The notes below the pieces were generated by a model. It worked only from the letters and a program-made list of their open reading frames with translations, was not told the origin of the DNA and did no database searches. From Natronococcus roseus (lineage in GTDB: Archaea; Halobacteriota; Halobacteria; Halobacteriales; Natrialbaceae), in contig NZ_JBHLJR010000004.1 in NCBI RefSeq assembly GCF_043677095.1, positions 310,001 through 374,000 of the forward strand: DNA of 64,000 bases, given 5' to 3'. Below, piece after piece: positions 1 through 7,990 of this stretch. The position numbers and the translations under genes are program-made. Each line of letters starts with the position of its first letter. Positions within the stretch are counted from its first letter, which is position 1.

Positions 1-1
1 C

Positions 2-70
2 GCCGAGTTCGGCGGCGAGGTCGATCTCGAGGGGTTCGCGACGATCCGGCCGCTCGAGCGCGCCGACTGA
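2..70 (+). CDS. C-terminal end of an unidentified protein (5' partial)
   Basis: An open frame enters from the left edge and ends at TGA 68-70. The visible 22 residues end in ATIRPLERAD. They are too few to name a family. Codon use (GAG, GTC, CTC) is that of a normal haloarchaeal gene, and a gene on the same strand begins about 100 bases downstream. Confidence 0.5.
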   Translation, partial: AEFGGEVDLEGFATIRPLERAD

Positions 71-169
71 CGGGCGCGTGGCGCTCCCGCGAGTGCCACG
101 GCACACCACGGTAGTCGTTCGGTAGTTCTATTACGGTTGGCACGCAGAGTCAAAGTCGAGGGTCTACCT

Positions 170-577
170 GTGGAAATATCTGAAAAACTGCTGTGTTTGT
201 TCAGTACGGAAGTCTCGGAGGAAGAGGATCGGTACGTCATCGAGGTGCCCCGACAGGAGGTCGAAACCGGCGACATCGACGCCGGTGACGTCTATCGTGT
301 CGCGCTCATCTCTCGTGATGAAGCAACCGAGGAGTCGTCCGCATCGACGCCCCAGCCCAAGACCGCGCCGTCGGAACCGCAGCCGCCGGTCGACGTCAAC
401 GAGACTCGATACGTCGAGATCGAGGACATCGGCAAGCAGGGCGACGGGATCGCTCGCGTCGAGCGAGGCTACGTGATCATCGTTCCTGGCGCCGACGTCG
501 GCGAGCGCGTCAAGGTCGAGATCACCGAGGTCAAGTCGAACTTCGCGGTCGGCGAGATTATCGAGGACACGTTCTAG
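170..577 (+). CDS. TRAM domain protein
   Basis: Small soluble protein of about 135 residues. The C-terminal part (about residues 77-135) is a TRAM domain, a beta-barrel RNA-binding module: it shows the pattern DIGKQGDGIARVE, then YVIIVPGA, then GERVKVEI. The N-terminal part is short and acidic, with a Ser/Pro/Gln-rich linker. I chose the GTG at 170 (protein begins MEISEKLLC) because this is where members of the haloarchaeal family that I recall begin; a TTG at 137 would add 11 residues. TRAM-only proteins in archaea are proposed to act as RNA chaperones or translation-related factors. The specific RNA target is unknown. Confidence 0.85.
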   Translation: MEISEKLLCLFSTEVSEEEDRYVIEVPRQEVETGDIDAGDVYRVALISRDEATEESSASTPQPKTAPSEPQPPVDVNETRYVEIEDIGKQGDGIARVERGYVIIVPGADVGERVKVEITEVKSNFAVGEIIEDTF

Positions 578-819
578 AAACCCGTTACCGAGGGTATCTC
601 GATCGGGCTTCGGCTGGTCGCGTGGTGACTCTATCGCCACGCCGGCCGGCTGCGGGTCGTCGGTCCGCAGCCCGCTCGACCCCCGGCAGATACGCCGACG
701 AGAACCGCCGGGAGCGCTCGCTCTCTCGGTTCCCGTTCGATCGGAATTCGAGAGAAACACGCTAGGCGCACGGGCTCCCGATATTCGGGTCTCTGACGAA
801 ATCGTGTTCCTCGTGATCT

Positions 820-1584
820 CTACTCCGGAATCGTCTCCCGAAACGTCTCCGGGTCGTCGTGGAAGCAGTCGCCGACGACGACGGCGTCCGCGCCGGCCTC
901 GAGGATCTCGCTCGCTTTTTCGGAACTGTCGATCCCACCGCCGTAGAACAGCGCCGTCTCCTCGAGATATCGCGCGGCGGCCTCAACATCGTCGGGACCG
1001 CCGTAGGTGCCCGAGTACTCGACGTAGAAGATCGGGAAGTCGTAGAACGCCTCCGTCGCGAGGGCCGCGCCCGCGACCTCCTCGGGACAGTAGGCCGTCT
1101 CGACGCCCGAAACCGCCGCGGCCGTCGACTCGAGGTGTTGGACGACGTACCCCTCGCCGACGAGCTTGTCCGCGAGTTCAGCGACCACCTCGACGCCCTT
1201 CGAGGCGATCAGGTCGCCGACGAGAGGAACGCTCGAGCCGAGCAGTTCGTCGGGTTTCTGTCCGACCTCGGTGAACAGCTCGACGTGCTTGCCGACGAAG
1301 TGGTCCCGGTCGCCGTTGTAGACGGCGGGGATCGAGACGGCGTCGGCCGCCTCGATGGTCTCCCGGGAGACGTGGCTCGAGCTGTACGGCTCCTGAAAGA
1401 CAGGAATCTCCGAGAAGACGTCCGTGACCCGTTCGATCGCCTCGAGGCTGTTCGACTCGGTGACGCCGTCGGAGCCGCCGACGAGCACCAGATCGGTCCC
1501 CTCGAGGACGCCGAGATCCGACGGCAGGGATTTCGCCGGATCGACCTTCGTAACGTGGGTGATCGCGTCCCAATCGACGTTCAT
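820..1584 (-). CDS. Geranylgeranylglyceryl phosphate synthase (PcrB/GGGPS family)
   Basis: Makes the first ether bond of archaeal lipids, joining geranylgeranyl diphosphate to sn-glycerol-1-phosphate. The protein is 254 residues, a TIM barrel typical in length. Family motifs are visible: HVTKVDP near residues 10-16, FYVEYSGTYG near 185, GGGI near 215-218 and ADAVVVGD near 232-239, the last two forming the phosphate-binding loops. It starts with ATG at 1584 (MNVDWDAITHV). It lies 69 bases downstream of the YkgJ-like gene on the same strand, so the two may be co-transcribed. The family also contains bacterial heptaprenylglyceryl phosphate synthases, but in a haloarchaeon the geranylgeranyl enzyme is the expected one. 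Confidence 0.92.
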   Translation of the reverse strand: MNVDWDAITHVTKVDPAKSLPSDLGVLEGTDLVLVGGSDGVTESNSLEAIERVTDVFSEIPVFQEPYSSSHVSRETIEAADAVSIPAVYNGDRDHFVGKHVELFTEVGQKPDELLGSSVPLVGDLIASKGVEVVAELADKLVGEGYVVQHLESTAAAVSGVETAYCPEEVAGAALATEAFYDFPIFYVEYSGTYGGPDDVEAAARYLEETALFYGGGIDSSEKASEILEAGADAVVVGDCFHDDPETFRETIPE

Positions 1585-1653
1585 GCGGACGGATCCAGCG
1601 GTCGCAGGAAATTCCTGTCGGTTCGACTCGATCGGTGCCCGGAAACGAGTCGG

Positions 1654-2406
1654 CTACTCCTCGAGCGGGGTTCCGTCGATCCGCTTCGGGCCCTCGGAGT
1701 CGTGGACGACGACCTCGCCCGGCTCCCGATCCGCGGGCTCGTACTCGTCCCGGACGCCGATCGCCTCCTCGAGTTCCCGGACCGCGCGCTCCTTCAGCGC
1801 GCGGGCGAGTTCCTCCGCGTCCTCGCGGGAGATGTCCCGGCCCAGCCCCTCGCACTCGTGGGCGCGGAGGACGCCCGTCTCGTTCTCGTCGTCGGCTTCT
1901 CCCCGTTCGGGGAGCGAAACGCTGTCGACGGCCTCGCCCATCGGCTGGCTCGTTCCCGCAAGCCCGACGCTGAAGGGGTAGGTGCGACAGATCAGCGGTC
2001 GGTCCTCGTGGGCAGTGCAGGCGCCGACGCCGGCCTCGTCCTCTGCGTAGAACGCGCAGTCGCCGCAGCCGTCGGTCTCGAGCGCCCACTCGAAGGTCTC
2101 GCCCTCGAGCCCGTCGTCGCCCTCCTCGAGGCCGTACGGCATCGGTCGGGCGACGTCGCGCCACTCGCGGTCCTCGGCGTCGGGGACCGCCTCCCCTTCG
2201 AGGTCGTCGGTGGTGGCCGCGTCCTCGAGCCGACGGACCTCGTCGGGAAACACCGTCGCCGTGTGTTCGTCCTCGCCGTGGCCCGTACAGCAGGCGCCAC
2301 AGCGGGTACACTCGAAGCCGATCGACTCGATGGCGTCGGCCAGATCGTCGACGGCCAGCTTGCGGGCGGACTCCAGTTCGGCTTCCAGCGATCGCACGTT
2401 CGTCAC
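1654..2406 (-). CDS. YkgJ family cysteine-cluster protein
   Basis: A 250-residue protein with the conserved cysteine cluster of the YkgJ/UPF0153 (CxxCxxCC) family. The N-terminal part has CTRCGACC, and the middle has CGDCAFY followed by an ICRTYPF motif. These cysteines probably bind a zinc ion or an iron-sulfur cluster. The C-terminal third is acidic and family-specific. Biochemical function is unknown; relatives are loosely described as Fe-S oxidoreductases. It lies upstream of GGGP synthase on the same strand. Start ATG at 2406 (MTNVRSLEAEL). Confidence 0.85.
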   Translation of the reverse strand: MTNVRSLEAELESARKLAVDDLADAIESIGFECTRCGACCTGHGEDEHTATVFPDEVRRLEDAATTDDLEGEAVPDAEDREWRDVARPMPYGLEEGDDGLEGETFEWALETDGCGDCAFYAEDEAGVGACTAHEDRPLICRTYPFSVGLAGTSQPMGEAVDSVSLPERGEADDENETGVLRAHECEGLGRDISREDAEELARALKERAVRELEEAIGVRDEYEPADREPGEVVVHDSEGPKRIDGTPLEE

Positions 2407-2556
2407 TACGCCTCGAGGGGGAAAAGCCGGTCGCTTGGCGTCGCCTTCCCCGGTAGCACGGACTGTCTTCCGAGCGAAGACGAACCGTTACGATCGCTCG
2501 AGACCTACGCTAGCGCATGCCATCGCTCAACGAGGAGATGGGCGACGTTCAGACGG

Positions 2557-2784
2557 ATGATCGATCACGTGCGCGAGCACCTCCGAACGGAGGTTCCCGA
2601 CCTCTTCGCGTTCGACGTCACCGTCAGCCGGATCGAGTACAACGCGAACAGCAACAGCGTCACGCTCACCGTCGAACCCAGCTCCGAGGCCCGTAAACAG
2701 ATCTCCGAGGAGTTCGGCGGCGTCCGGGTCCGAATGGAGGATCAGCTCACCTTCGAGTTCCAGTTCACCTCCGGCGACTCGTAG
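2557..2784 (+). CDS. Small conserved haloarchaeal protein
   Basis: A 75-residue acidic protein (MIDHVREHLRTEV...) rich in alternating polar and hydrophobic residues in its second half, suggesting a small beta-sheet domain. It has no cysteine, signal peptide or membrane segment. I chose ATG 2557 because upstream sequence in this frame reads as the antisense of the neighbouring gene. The last 20 bases overlap the 3' end of the convergent metallo-hydrolase gene. I do not recognise a named domain. Confidence 0.7.
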   Translation: MIDHVREHLRTEVPDLFAFDVTVSRIEYNANSNSVTLTVEPSSEARKQISEEFGGVRVRMEDQLTFEFQFTSGDS

Positions 2785-3553
2785 CGCGCTCGCCGTCCCA
2801 CTCGAGTCGGCCCTCGACCGCGAGTTTCTCGAGGTGGGCCCGGACGGTCGCCCGCGCGAGGTCGCGAACCCCCTCGAGGTCCTTCTCGTAGGCGCCCTCG
2901 AGGATCGCCGCGAGCGAGCCGGCGCCGTCGTCGACGGCCTCGAGCACTCGTCGCTCGCGCCGGAGTCGGTGAGCGATGAGTCGCTCGAGGACCACCCGCG
3001 GCGTCTCGATCGCGGGGCCGTGGCCCGGGTGCAGCACCGGCGGGTCGATCGCCCGGAGCCGACGCAGCGTCGTCAGGTACGCGCGCATGTCGCCCTCGGG
3101 GGCGCCGACGACGACGCTGCCCTCGGCGACGGCACAGTCCCCGCAGACGATCGGCCCGTCCGCGTCGGCCTCGAACGCGAGGTGGTCGGGTGCGTGTCCC
3201 GGGGTCTCCAGAACGCGCACGCGCTCGTCACCGAGGTCGATCGTCGCCCCCGGAAGCAGCTCCCGATCGGGCTCCCGTCCCGTCGCCTCGCGAAACCGCT
3301 CGCTCCGTCCGTACCGGCCCCAGACGGTCGCGCCGGTTTCGGCCGCGTAGGAATCGACTGCGCCGACGTGGTCGGGGTGAGTGTGGGTGACGACGACGTG
3401 TTCGACCGACCGCTCGGCGACGAGTCGATCGAGCTCGTCGGTGCGGGCCGCGGGATCGACGAGCACCGACGGCTCCTCGCCGAGCAGGTAGGCGTTAGTT
3501 GTCCCTCCCGGTGCGCGGGTACGGACGGGGACGGCGACGGACGCGACGTTCAT
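2765..3553 (-). CDS. MBL-fold metallo-hydrolase
   Basis: A 262-residue metallo-beta-lactamase-fold hydrolase. The zinc-binding motif THTHPDH is at about residues 57-63, followed by a second conserved His in ETPGHAPDH, an Asp in CGD and a late His in LHPGHGP. The C-terminal 70 residues look like the winged-helix tail of LACTB2-like members. Substrate is unknown; relatives include endoribonucleases and thioesterases. It overlaps the convergent small gene by 20 bases. Start is ATG 3553. Confidence 0.9.
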   Translation of the reverse strand: MNVASVAVPVRTRAPGGTTNAYLLGEEPSVLVDPAARTDELDRLVAERSVEHVVVTHTHPDHVGAVDSYAAETGATVWGRYGRSERFREATGREPDRELLPGATIDLGDERVRVLETPGHAPDHLAFEADADGPIVCGDCAVAEGSVVVGAPEGDMRAYLTTLRRLRAIDPPVLHPGHGPAIETPRVVLERLIAHRLRRERRVLEAVDDGAGSLAAILEGAYEKDLEGVRDLARATVRAHLEKLAVEGRLEWDGERATSRRR

Positions 3554-3617
3554 GGGCGGCCATCACGGTCGGCGAAAAAAGGCGTATCGGAGACCGTCGA
3601 CGGTCGGTCTCGAGCGA

Positions 3618-3899
3618 TCAGTGTTTGAGGAAGTAGACCTGCTTGCGCGCGTCGCGGAAGCTGTACCGGGAGCCGATGAGCTCGACGTCCTCGAGGCGGT
3701 TGAGCGCGTAGCGAACGGTCCGGTCGGGCAGCAGCGACTCCTCGGCGAGCTGTCCCTGCGACAGCGGCGAGTCGGCCTCGAGAACCTTGGCGACGAGTTT
3801 CGCACTCGGCGGCAGGTCGCGAAGGCGGTCGCGGTACTCGTCTTCGGAGAGTGAGTCCTCGGCGGCGGCAGCGTGGTCCTCTGCGGTACTCATGCTCAT
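3618..3899 (-). CDS. Winged-helix (MarR-like) transcriptional regulator
   Basis: About 93 residues with a single winged helix-turn-helix: a helical segment DLPPSAKLVAKVLE, a turn around SQGQLAEESLLPDRTVRYALNRLE (recognition helix), then a wing region. No ligand-binding domain is present, so it likely acts as a small constitutive DNA-binding protein. I start at ATG 3899 (MSMSTAEDH) because a GGTAGGT sequence lies immediately upstream as a possible ribosome-binding site; a GTG three codons earlier is possible. It faces away from the methyltransferase gene at 4167. Confidence 0.8.
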   Translation of the reverse strand: MSMSTAEDHAAAAEDSLSEDEYRDRLRDLPPSAKLVAKVLEADSPLSQGQLAEESLLPDRTVRYALNRLEDVELIGSRYSFRDARKQVYFLKH

Positions 3900-4130
3900 A
3901 CCTACCACAGCGAAAGCAGTGGTGGTAAAGCTTCCCTATATGTGGATACGAACAATCCAGTTTGTAATAGGTGTCTAGACGTCATATTATTACATGTATC
4001 TGAACCGTTCGGTTCCGGTCTGACCGAGCACCCTCGTAGCTACCTCGATGCGGCAGTCGCCGGCTATCGACGGCGTTCGTACCGTGGATCGGCGTGTCAC
4101 TTTCGGGACAGCCGCCGACGGACTCCAGTA

Positions 4131-4138
4131 TCGTTTTA
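4131..4138 (+). promoter_or_regulatory. Putative TATA box for the methyltransferase gene
   Basis: A GTTTTATC element lies about 30 bases before the GTG start at 4167. This spacing fits a leaderless haloarchaeal transcript. Seen by eye only. Confidence 0.4.
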
Positions 4139-4166
4139 TCCCGTCGCTGCTGTAGTTGGAGCCAGT

Positions 4167-4874
4167 GTGAAAGGACAGGAGTGGTACCAGGCCGACGACG
4201 TCGCCGCCGAGTACGACGACAAGCGCTTTTCCCAGGGCGGCCAGCTGATCGACCGCCGGGAGAAGGAAGCCGTACTCGAGGCCATCATGCCCGTCGAGGA
4301 CCGCAACGTCCTCGAGATCGCCTGTGGTACCGGGCGGTTTACCGTCATGCTCGCCGAGCGTGGCGCGGACGTCGTGGGACTGGACATTTCGGCAGCGATG
4401 TTGCAACAGGGACGCAAGAAAGCGCAGACGGCGAACCTGGAGGGGACCCTCGAGTTCCTGCGGGGCGACGCCGGACGACTGCCGTTTCCCGACGATCACT
4501 TCGACACCGTCATCGCGATGCGGTTTTTCCATCTGGCGGACGACCCCGAGGCGTTCCTGCGGGAGATGCGTCGGGTCTCGCGCGACCAGATCGTCTTCGA
4601 CACGTTCAACCGCTTCAGCGCGCGCAGCGTCTACAACTGGGCGCTCCCGATGGGGTCGCGGCTCTACTCGAAGAGCGAGGTCAGCGTATTGCTCGCGAAA
4701 GCGAATCTGACGCTGGTCGACGTCGAGGACGACTTTCTGGCGCCGTACGGGCTCTATCGGTCGATCCCGAACCGGCTGGCGACCGCGATCCGCACGCTCG
4801 ACGAGACGGTCGGCGGCCGTTCGCTGACCGATCACTTCGCGTCGGTGTCGTACTGGAACACGCGTGTTCGCTGA
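4167..4874 (+). CDS. Class I SAM-dependent methyltransferase
   Basis: A 235-residue Rossmann-fold methyltransferase. Motif I VLEIACGTGRF is near residue 49, the acidic motif VVGLDIS ends strand 2, and the DTVIAMRFFH segment matches the post-II region. GTG at 4167 is preferred because a TATA-like element lies about 30 bases upstream; the frame continues further upstream without coding-like composition. Its substrate is not evident. The next gene on the same strand is a family 2 glycosyltransferase with its own promoter, so a role in glycan modification is possible but unproven. Confidence 0.88.
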   Translation: MKGQEWYQADDVAAEYDDKRFSQGGQLIDRREKEAVLEAIMPVEDRNVLEIACGTGRFTVMLAERGADVVGLDISAAMLQQGRKKAQTANLEGTLEFLRGDAGRLPFPDDHFDTVIAMRFFHLADDPEAFLREMRRVSRDQIVFDTFNRFSARSVYNWALPMGSRLYSKSEVSVLLAKANLTLVDVEDDFLAPYGLYRSIPNRLATAIRTLDETVGGRSLTDHFASVSYWNTRVR

Positions 4875-4897
4875 TCGCGGGATCGAATTCCGCCCTA

Positions 4898-4904
4898 TTT
4901 TTAT
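4898..4904 (+). promoter_or_regulatory. Putative TATA box for the glycosyltransferase gene
   Basis: TTTTTAT lies about 27 bases before the ATG at 4929, in a short AT-rich stretch. The position fits a leaderless or short-leader haloarchaeal promoter. Confidence 0.45.
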
Positions 4905-4928
4905 CCTCGGGTAGTTCTACTATACGGT

Positions 4929-5831
4929 ATGGAGCTCTCGGTAGTCGTCTCGACGCTCAACGACCGGGAGCGACTGCTATCCTGTCTCGACGCGCTCGAG
5001 GCCGAAACCCCACACGGGACAGAAGTCGTCGTCGTCAACGGCCCCTCCTCGGACGGAACGACGGGCGTCGTTCGCGAACGCGATGACGTCGACGTCCTCG
5101 TCGAGATCTCGGAGCGAAACCCCAACGTCTCCCGTAACGCCGGCTTCGAGGTGGCGACGGGGGAGATCGTCGCGTTCCTCGACGCCGAGTACGCGATCGA
5201 ACCCGGCTGGTACGAGGCCCTCGAGAACGCGACCGCCGACAGCGCCGACATCGTCGCGGGCCCGACACGCGAGGCCGACGGAACGGTCCCGGAGAGCGAG
5301 CGCACCCAACGGATCGTCGGCCACAGCGTGACGGTCTTCGACGGCGGCAACGTCGCGTTCGACCGGACCTCGCTCGAGGCGCTCGACGGGTTCGACGAGT
5401 ACCTCGAGAGCGACGGCGCGCGGGACTGCGCCCACCGCGTGGGTGGCCTGGGCTTCGAGGTCGCCTGGTCGCCGTCGATGGCCGTCCGCAGCGACGTCGG
5501 GGCCGACGGCGGCCGGGCCGAACCCGACTGGGGAACGACGTACCGATCGCTCGCGTACGGCCTCGGGAAGAACTACGGCCCGCGACCGACCGTGCTCGGG
5601 CGGACGGTCGGCAGCGCGATCCGGGACGGCCTCTCGGGGGTACGGGAGATCGTCACCGGGGACGCGACGCCGACCGGCTGGTTCTCCGACGGCGTCGACG
5701 TCGTTACGAACGCCGCGGGTGGGTTCAAAGACGGCGTGCGCGCCCGCTACGCGGATCGATCGACCCGCCGGAATCCGAACGGGCTGTCGGTGCGCCACGA
5801 CCGAGCCGTTCGGATCTACGACCGCCGATAG
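4929..5831 (+). CDS. Family 2 glycosyltransferase
   Basis: A 300-residue GT-A fold enzyme. The N-terminus has the GT2 nucleotide-binding start (SVVVSTLNDRERL, then VVVVNGPSSDGT). Around residue 85 a DAEYAIEPGW segment replaces the usual DxD-type metal motif (FLDAEY), and GGNVAFDR near 140 is the usual acceptor-side motif. There is no clear membrane segment. It probably transfers a sugar from a nucleotide donor to a polyprenyl-linked or protein-linked glycan, as Agl-type GT2 enzymes do in haloarchaea, but the acceptor cannot be read from sequence. Its stop codon directly abuts the stop of the convergent enoyl-CoA hydratase gene. Confidence 0.88.
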   Translation: MELSVVVSTLNDRERLLSCLDALEAETPHGTEVVVVNGPSSDGTTGVVRERDDVDVLVEISERNPNVSRNAGFEVATGEIVAFLDAEYAIEPGWYEALENATADSADIVAGPTREADGTVPESERTQRIVGHSVTVFDGGNVAFDRTSLEALDGFDEYLESDGARDCAHRVGGLGFEVAWSPSMAVRSDVGADGGRAEPDWGTTYRSLAYGLGKNYGPRPTVLGRTVGSAIRDGLSGVREIVTGDATPTGWFSDGVDVVTNAAGGFKDGVRARYADRSTRRNPNGLSVRHDRAVRIYDRR

Positions 5832-6620
5832 TTACTCCCGGCCGAACTGCGGCTCCCGATCGGCGAGTCGCGCATCGAATCCTTCCCGGTAGTCGTCCGT
5901 GTCGTCGAGCTCTCGCCCGAGCGCCCGTTCGAACTCGAGCCCCCGCTCGAGAGGGGTCTCGAGGGCGGCGTTGAGCGCGCGTTTTCCGTTCTCGAGACCC
6001 AGCGGCGCGTTCTCGCAGAGCCGATCCGCGAACGCCTTCGTCCGCTCGTCGACCGCCTCGTCGGCACAGAGCTCGTGGACCAGCCCCATCCGTTCGGCCG
6101 CTTCGGGGTCGACGAACTCGCCGGTGAGGACGATCTCCTTCGCCTTCGAGAGCCCGACCAGTCGCGGGAGGCGCTGGGTGCCGCCGCCGTGGGGGAACGT
6201 GCCGAGCGTCACCTCGAGCAGCCCGTACTTCGCGTCGCGGCCCAGAATCCGGAAGTCACAGGGCAGCGTCAGCTCGAACGCGCCGGCCGGCGCGGCCCGC
6301 TTGATCCCGGCGACGACCGGCTGGCGGGTCCGCTCGATGGTCTCGAGCAGCGAGGGGAAGACGTCCCGGTCGATTTCGGAGTCGGGCTCGACCCGGTCGC
6401 GCATCATCTCGAGGTCCATCCCGGCGCTGAGGACGGGCCCTTCCCCGAGCAGGGTGACCGCCCAGACGTCCTCGTCGGCGTCGACGCGCTCGAACGCCGC
6501 GGTCAGATCCCGCATGAGGTCGACCGACATCGCGTTTCGCTTCTCGGGTCGCGCGAGGTAGACGTCGGCTCGTCGGTCGTTCCGATCGATACGCGCGAGT
6601 CCAGTGCCAACGGATTCCAT
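5832..6620 (-). CDS. Enoyl-CoA hydratase/isomerase family protein
   Basis: A 262-residue crotonase-fold protein. It carries LSAGMDLE (the oxyanion-hole strand near residue 65) and IKRAAPAGAFELTLPCDFRI (second oxyanion element near 105), followed by the LGTFPHGGGTQRLPRLVG segment. In this last segment a Glu/Asp general base is expected, and HGGGTQRL is the family pattern. It likely acts on short or medium acyl-CoA in fatty-acid or branched-chain amino-acid breakdown, abundant pathways in haloarchaea. It starts at ATG 6620. There is no intergenic base between its stop and that of the convergent glycosyltransferase. Confidence 0.88.
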   Translation of the reverse strand: MESVGTGLARIDRNDRRADVYLARPEKRNAMSVDLMRDLTAAFERVDADEDVWAVTLLGEGPVLSAGMDLEMMRDRVEPDSEIDRDVFPSLLETIERTRQPVVAGIKRAAPAGAFELTLPCDFRILGRDAKYGLLEVTLGTFPHGGGTQRLPRLVGLSKAKEIVLTGEFVDPEAAERMGLVHELCADEAVDERTKAFADRLCENAPLGLENGKRALNAALETPLERGLEFERALGRELDDTDDYREGFDARLADREPQFGRE

Positions 6621-6701
6621 GGCGAACCGATCAGGTCCTATGAGTATAACGTTCAGGTTCGGCGACTCTCGACGAACCCGCCGTGACGCAAGCAGTGTTT
6701 G

Positions 6702-7664
6702 TTACTCGGGATCGAAGCCGCCGGCGACCCAGTCGAGCGCGAACAGCGCGACTGCGCCGAGAGCGGCCCACGCCGTCGTCAACAGGATCGTCTCCGTCGT
6801 CATCGGGTGCACTTCGGCGATGTTATGAAGCGGTGCAGGCACGGACCCGGCGATGAGCCCGACGAGGAATACGAGCGTGAGCCCACGGTGGCGATCCAGC
6901 GCGAACCTGACAACCCGTGCGATCGTGACGAGTCCGACAAAGCCGCCGATGATGAACACGACGACGGTCGACCCCGGCTCTCCGACGGCGGCGAGCGTTC
7001 CGTTTCCAAGTACGAAATCCTGCAGCGACTGGCGGAACGCACTCAGTTCGCCCGTGAGAACGACGTACTGGCCGAGCAAGATCAGGATCAGCGATCCCGA
7101 TATGCCCGGCAGAATCATCGCGCTGATCGCTAGTGCCCCCGAAATGAAGATCACGAGGAGGCCGCTACCCGGCAGCTGGAGGATGTTGGCGGAAACGAGC
7201 AGTGCGAACCCGGTGCCGGCGACGGCCGCGAGGACGTGTTGACTCGAGTCGAACGTTAGGCTCCGGAAGAGGACGACCGCGGATGCAGCGATCAGTCCGA
7301 TGAAGAAGCCAAAGAGGGGAAGCGGATGCGATTCCGAGAGGGCTGTGACCGCCTCGGCGATGAGCGCGACGGCCGTCACCATTCCGACGCCCAGCGGGAG
7401 CAGGAACTGGAGATCCATCTCGAGGAGCGCTTCCCTGGCGCGCTCCCGGCGCTCGGAATCGTATCCCCGGAGGACGTCGATCGCCCGACCGGGCGTGAGC
7501 GCGGTGACGGCGGCGATCAGCCGGCCGTAGAAGCCGAGCAGGAGCGCGACGGTCCCCCCGGAAACGCCGGGGAGAGCGTCGGCCGTTCCCATACAGAGAC
7601 CGTAGCAGTAGACCCGCAGCACCGAGAACCGCGGTCCGAGCCGCTGTTCGAGAGCGTGTAACAT
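6702..7664 (-). CDS. DUF368 polytopic membrane protein (PopT-type polyprenyl-phosphate translocase family)
   Basis: A 320-residue protein with about eight hydrophobic segments. The DUF368 signature GTADALPGVSGGTVALLLG lies near residues 27-45, and a second, related half-site (ISAMILPGISGSLILILLG) occurs near 180-198, showing the internal two-fold repeat of the family. Bacterial DUF368 proteins (PopT) have been shown to recycle undecaprenyl phosphate across the membrane. By inference the archaeal protein may flip dolichol phosphate, the lipid carrier for protein N-glycosylation. The glycosyltransferase lies 0.9 kb away, with one gene in between. Start is ATG 7664. Confidence 0.87.
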   Translation of the reverse strand: MLHALEQRLGPRFSVLRVYCYGLCMGTADALPGVSGGTVALLLGFYGRLIAAVTALTPGRAIDVLRGYDSERRERAREALLEMDLQFLLPLGVGMVTAVALIAEAVTALSESHPLPLFGFFIGLIAASAVVLFRSLTFDSSQHVLAAVAGTGFALLVSANILQLPGSGLLVIFISGALAISAMILPGISGSLILILLGQYVVLTGELSAFRQSLQDFVLGNGTLAAVGEPGSTVVVFIIGGFVGLVTIARVVRFALDRHRGLTLVFLVGLIAGSVPAPLHNIAEVHPMTTETILLTTAWAALGAVALFALDWVAGGFDPE

Positions 7665-7941
7665 AGCTGGGGGTCACCGTCCGATCGTCGTCGACGGCGG
7701 AGAACCGACCGCCCGTTTCGCGACCATACGTAGCGAACGTTTCGGCTCCGACATAAATCGACTCACTCGGCTCGACGGATGCGAATCCGACACAGGCCGA
7801 GTTCGGCGGCTCGAACGATCTTCGAGCGACGTTTCCGGGCGGATCGGAACTCCTCGGCGACTGTGACCTCGAGCGACCGTCGTCTCGAGGGTGTGTCGAG
7901 GTGTGACAGGGAAAATCGCCAGACGGAGCGCCGACGGTTAG

Positions 7942-7956
7942 CGAAACAATTATATA
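7942..7956 (+). promoter_or_regulatory. BRE/TATA promoter of the thermosome gene
   Basis: CGAAAC followed by ATTATATA lies about 35-45 bases before the ATG at 7991. It is one of the strongest BRE/TATA pairs in the window, as expected for a chaperonin gene. A GTGAGGATCC stretch just before the ATG is a possible ribosome-binding site. Confidence 0.6.
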
Positions 7957-7990
7957 GAAGTGCTGACGACATGGTTAGTGAGGATCCACA

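Noticed and set aside
859..2784. A 641-codon plus-strand frame
   Set aside because: Most of it is the antisense of GGGP synthase and the YkgJ-like gene; only the last 75 codons (from 2557) look coding.
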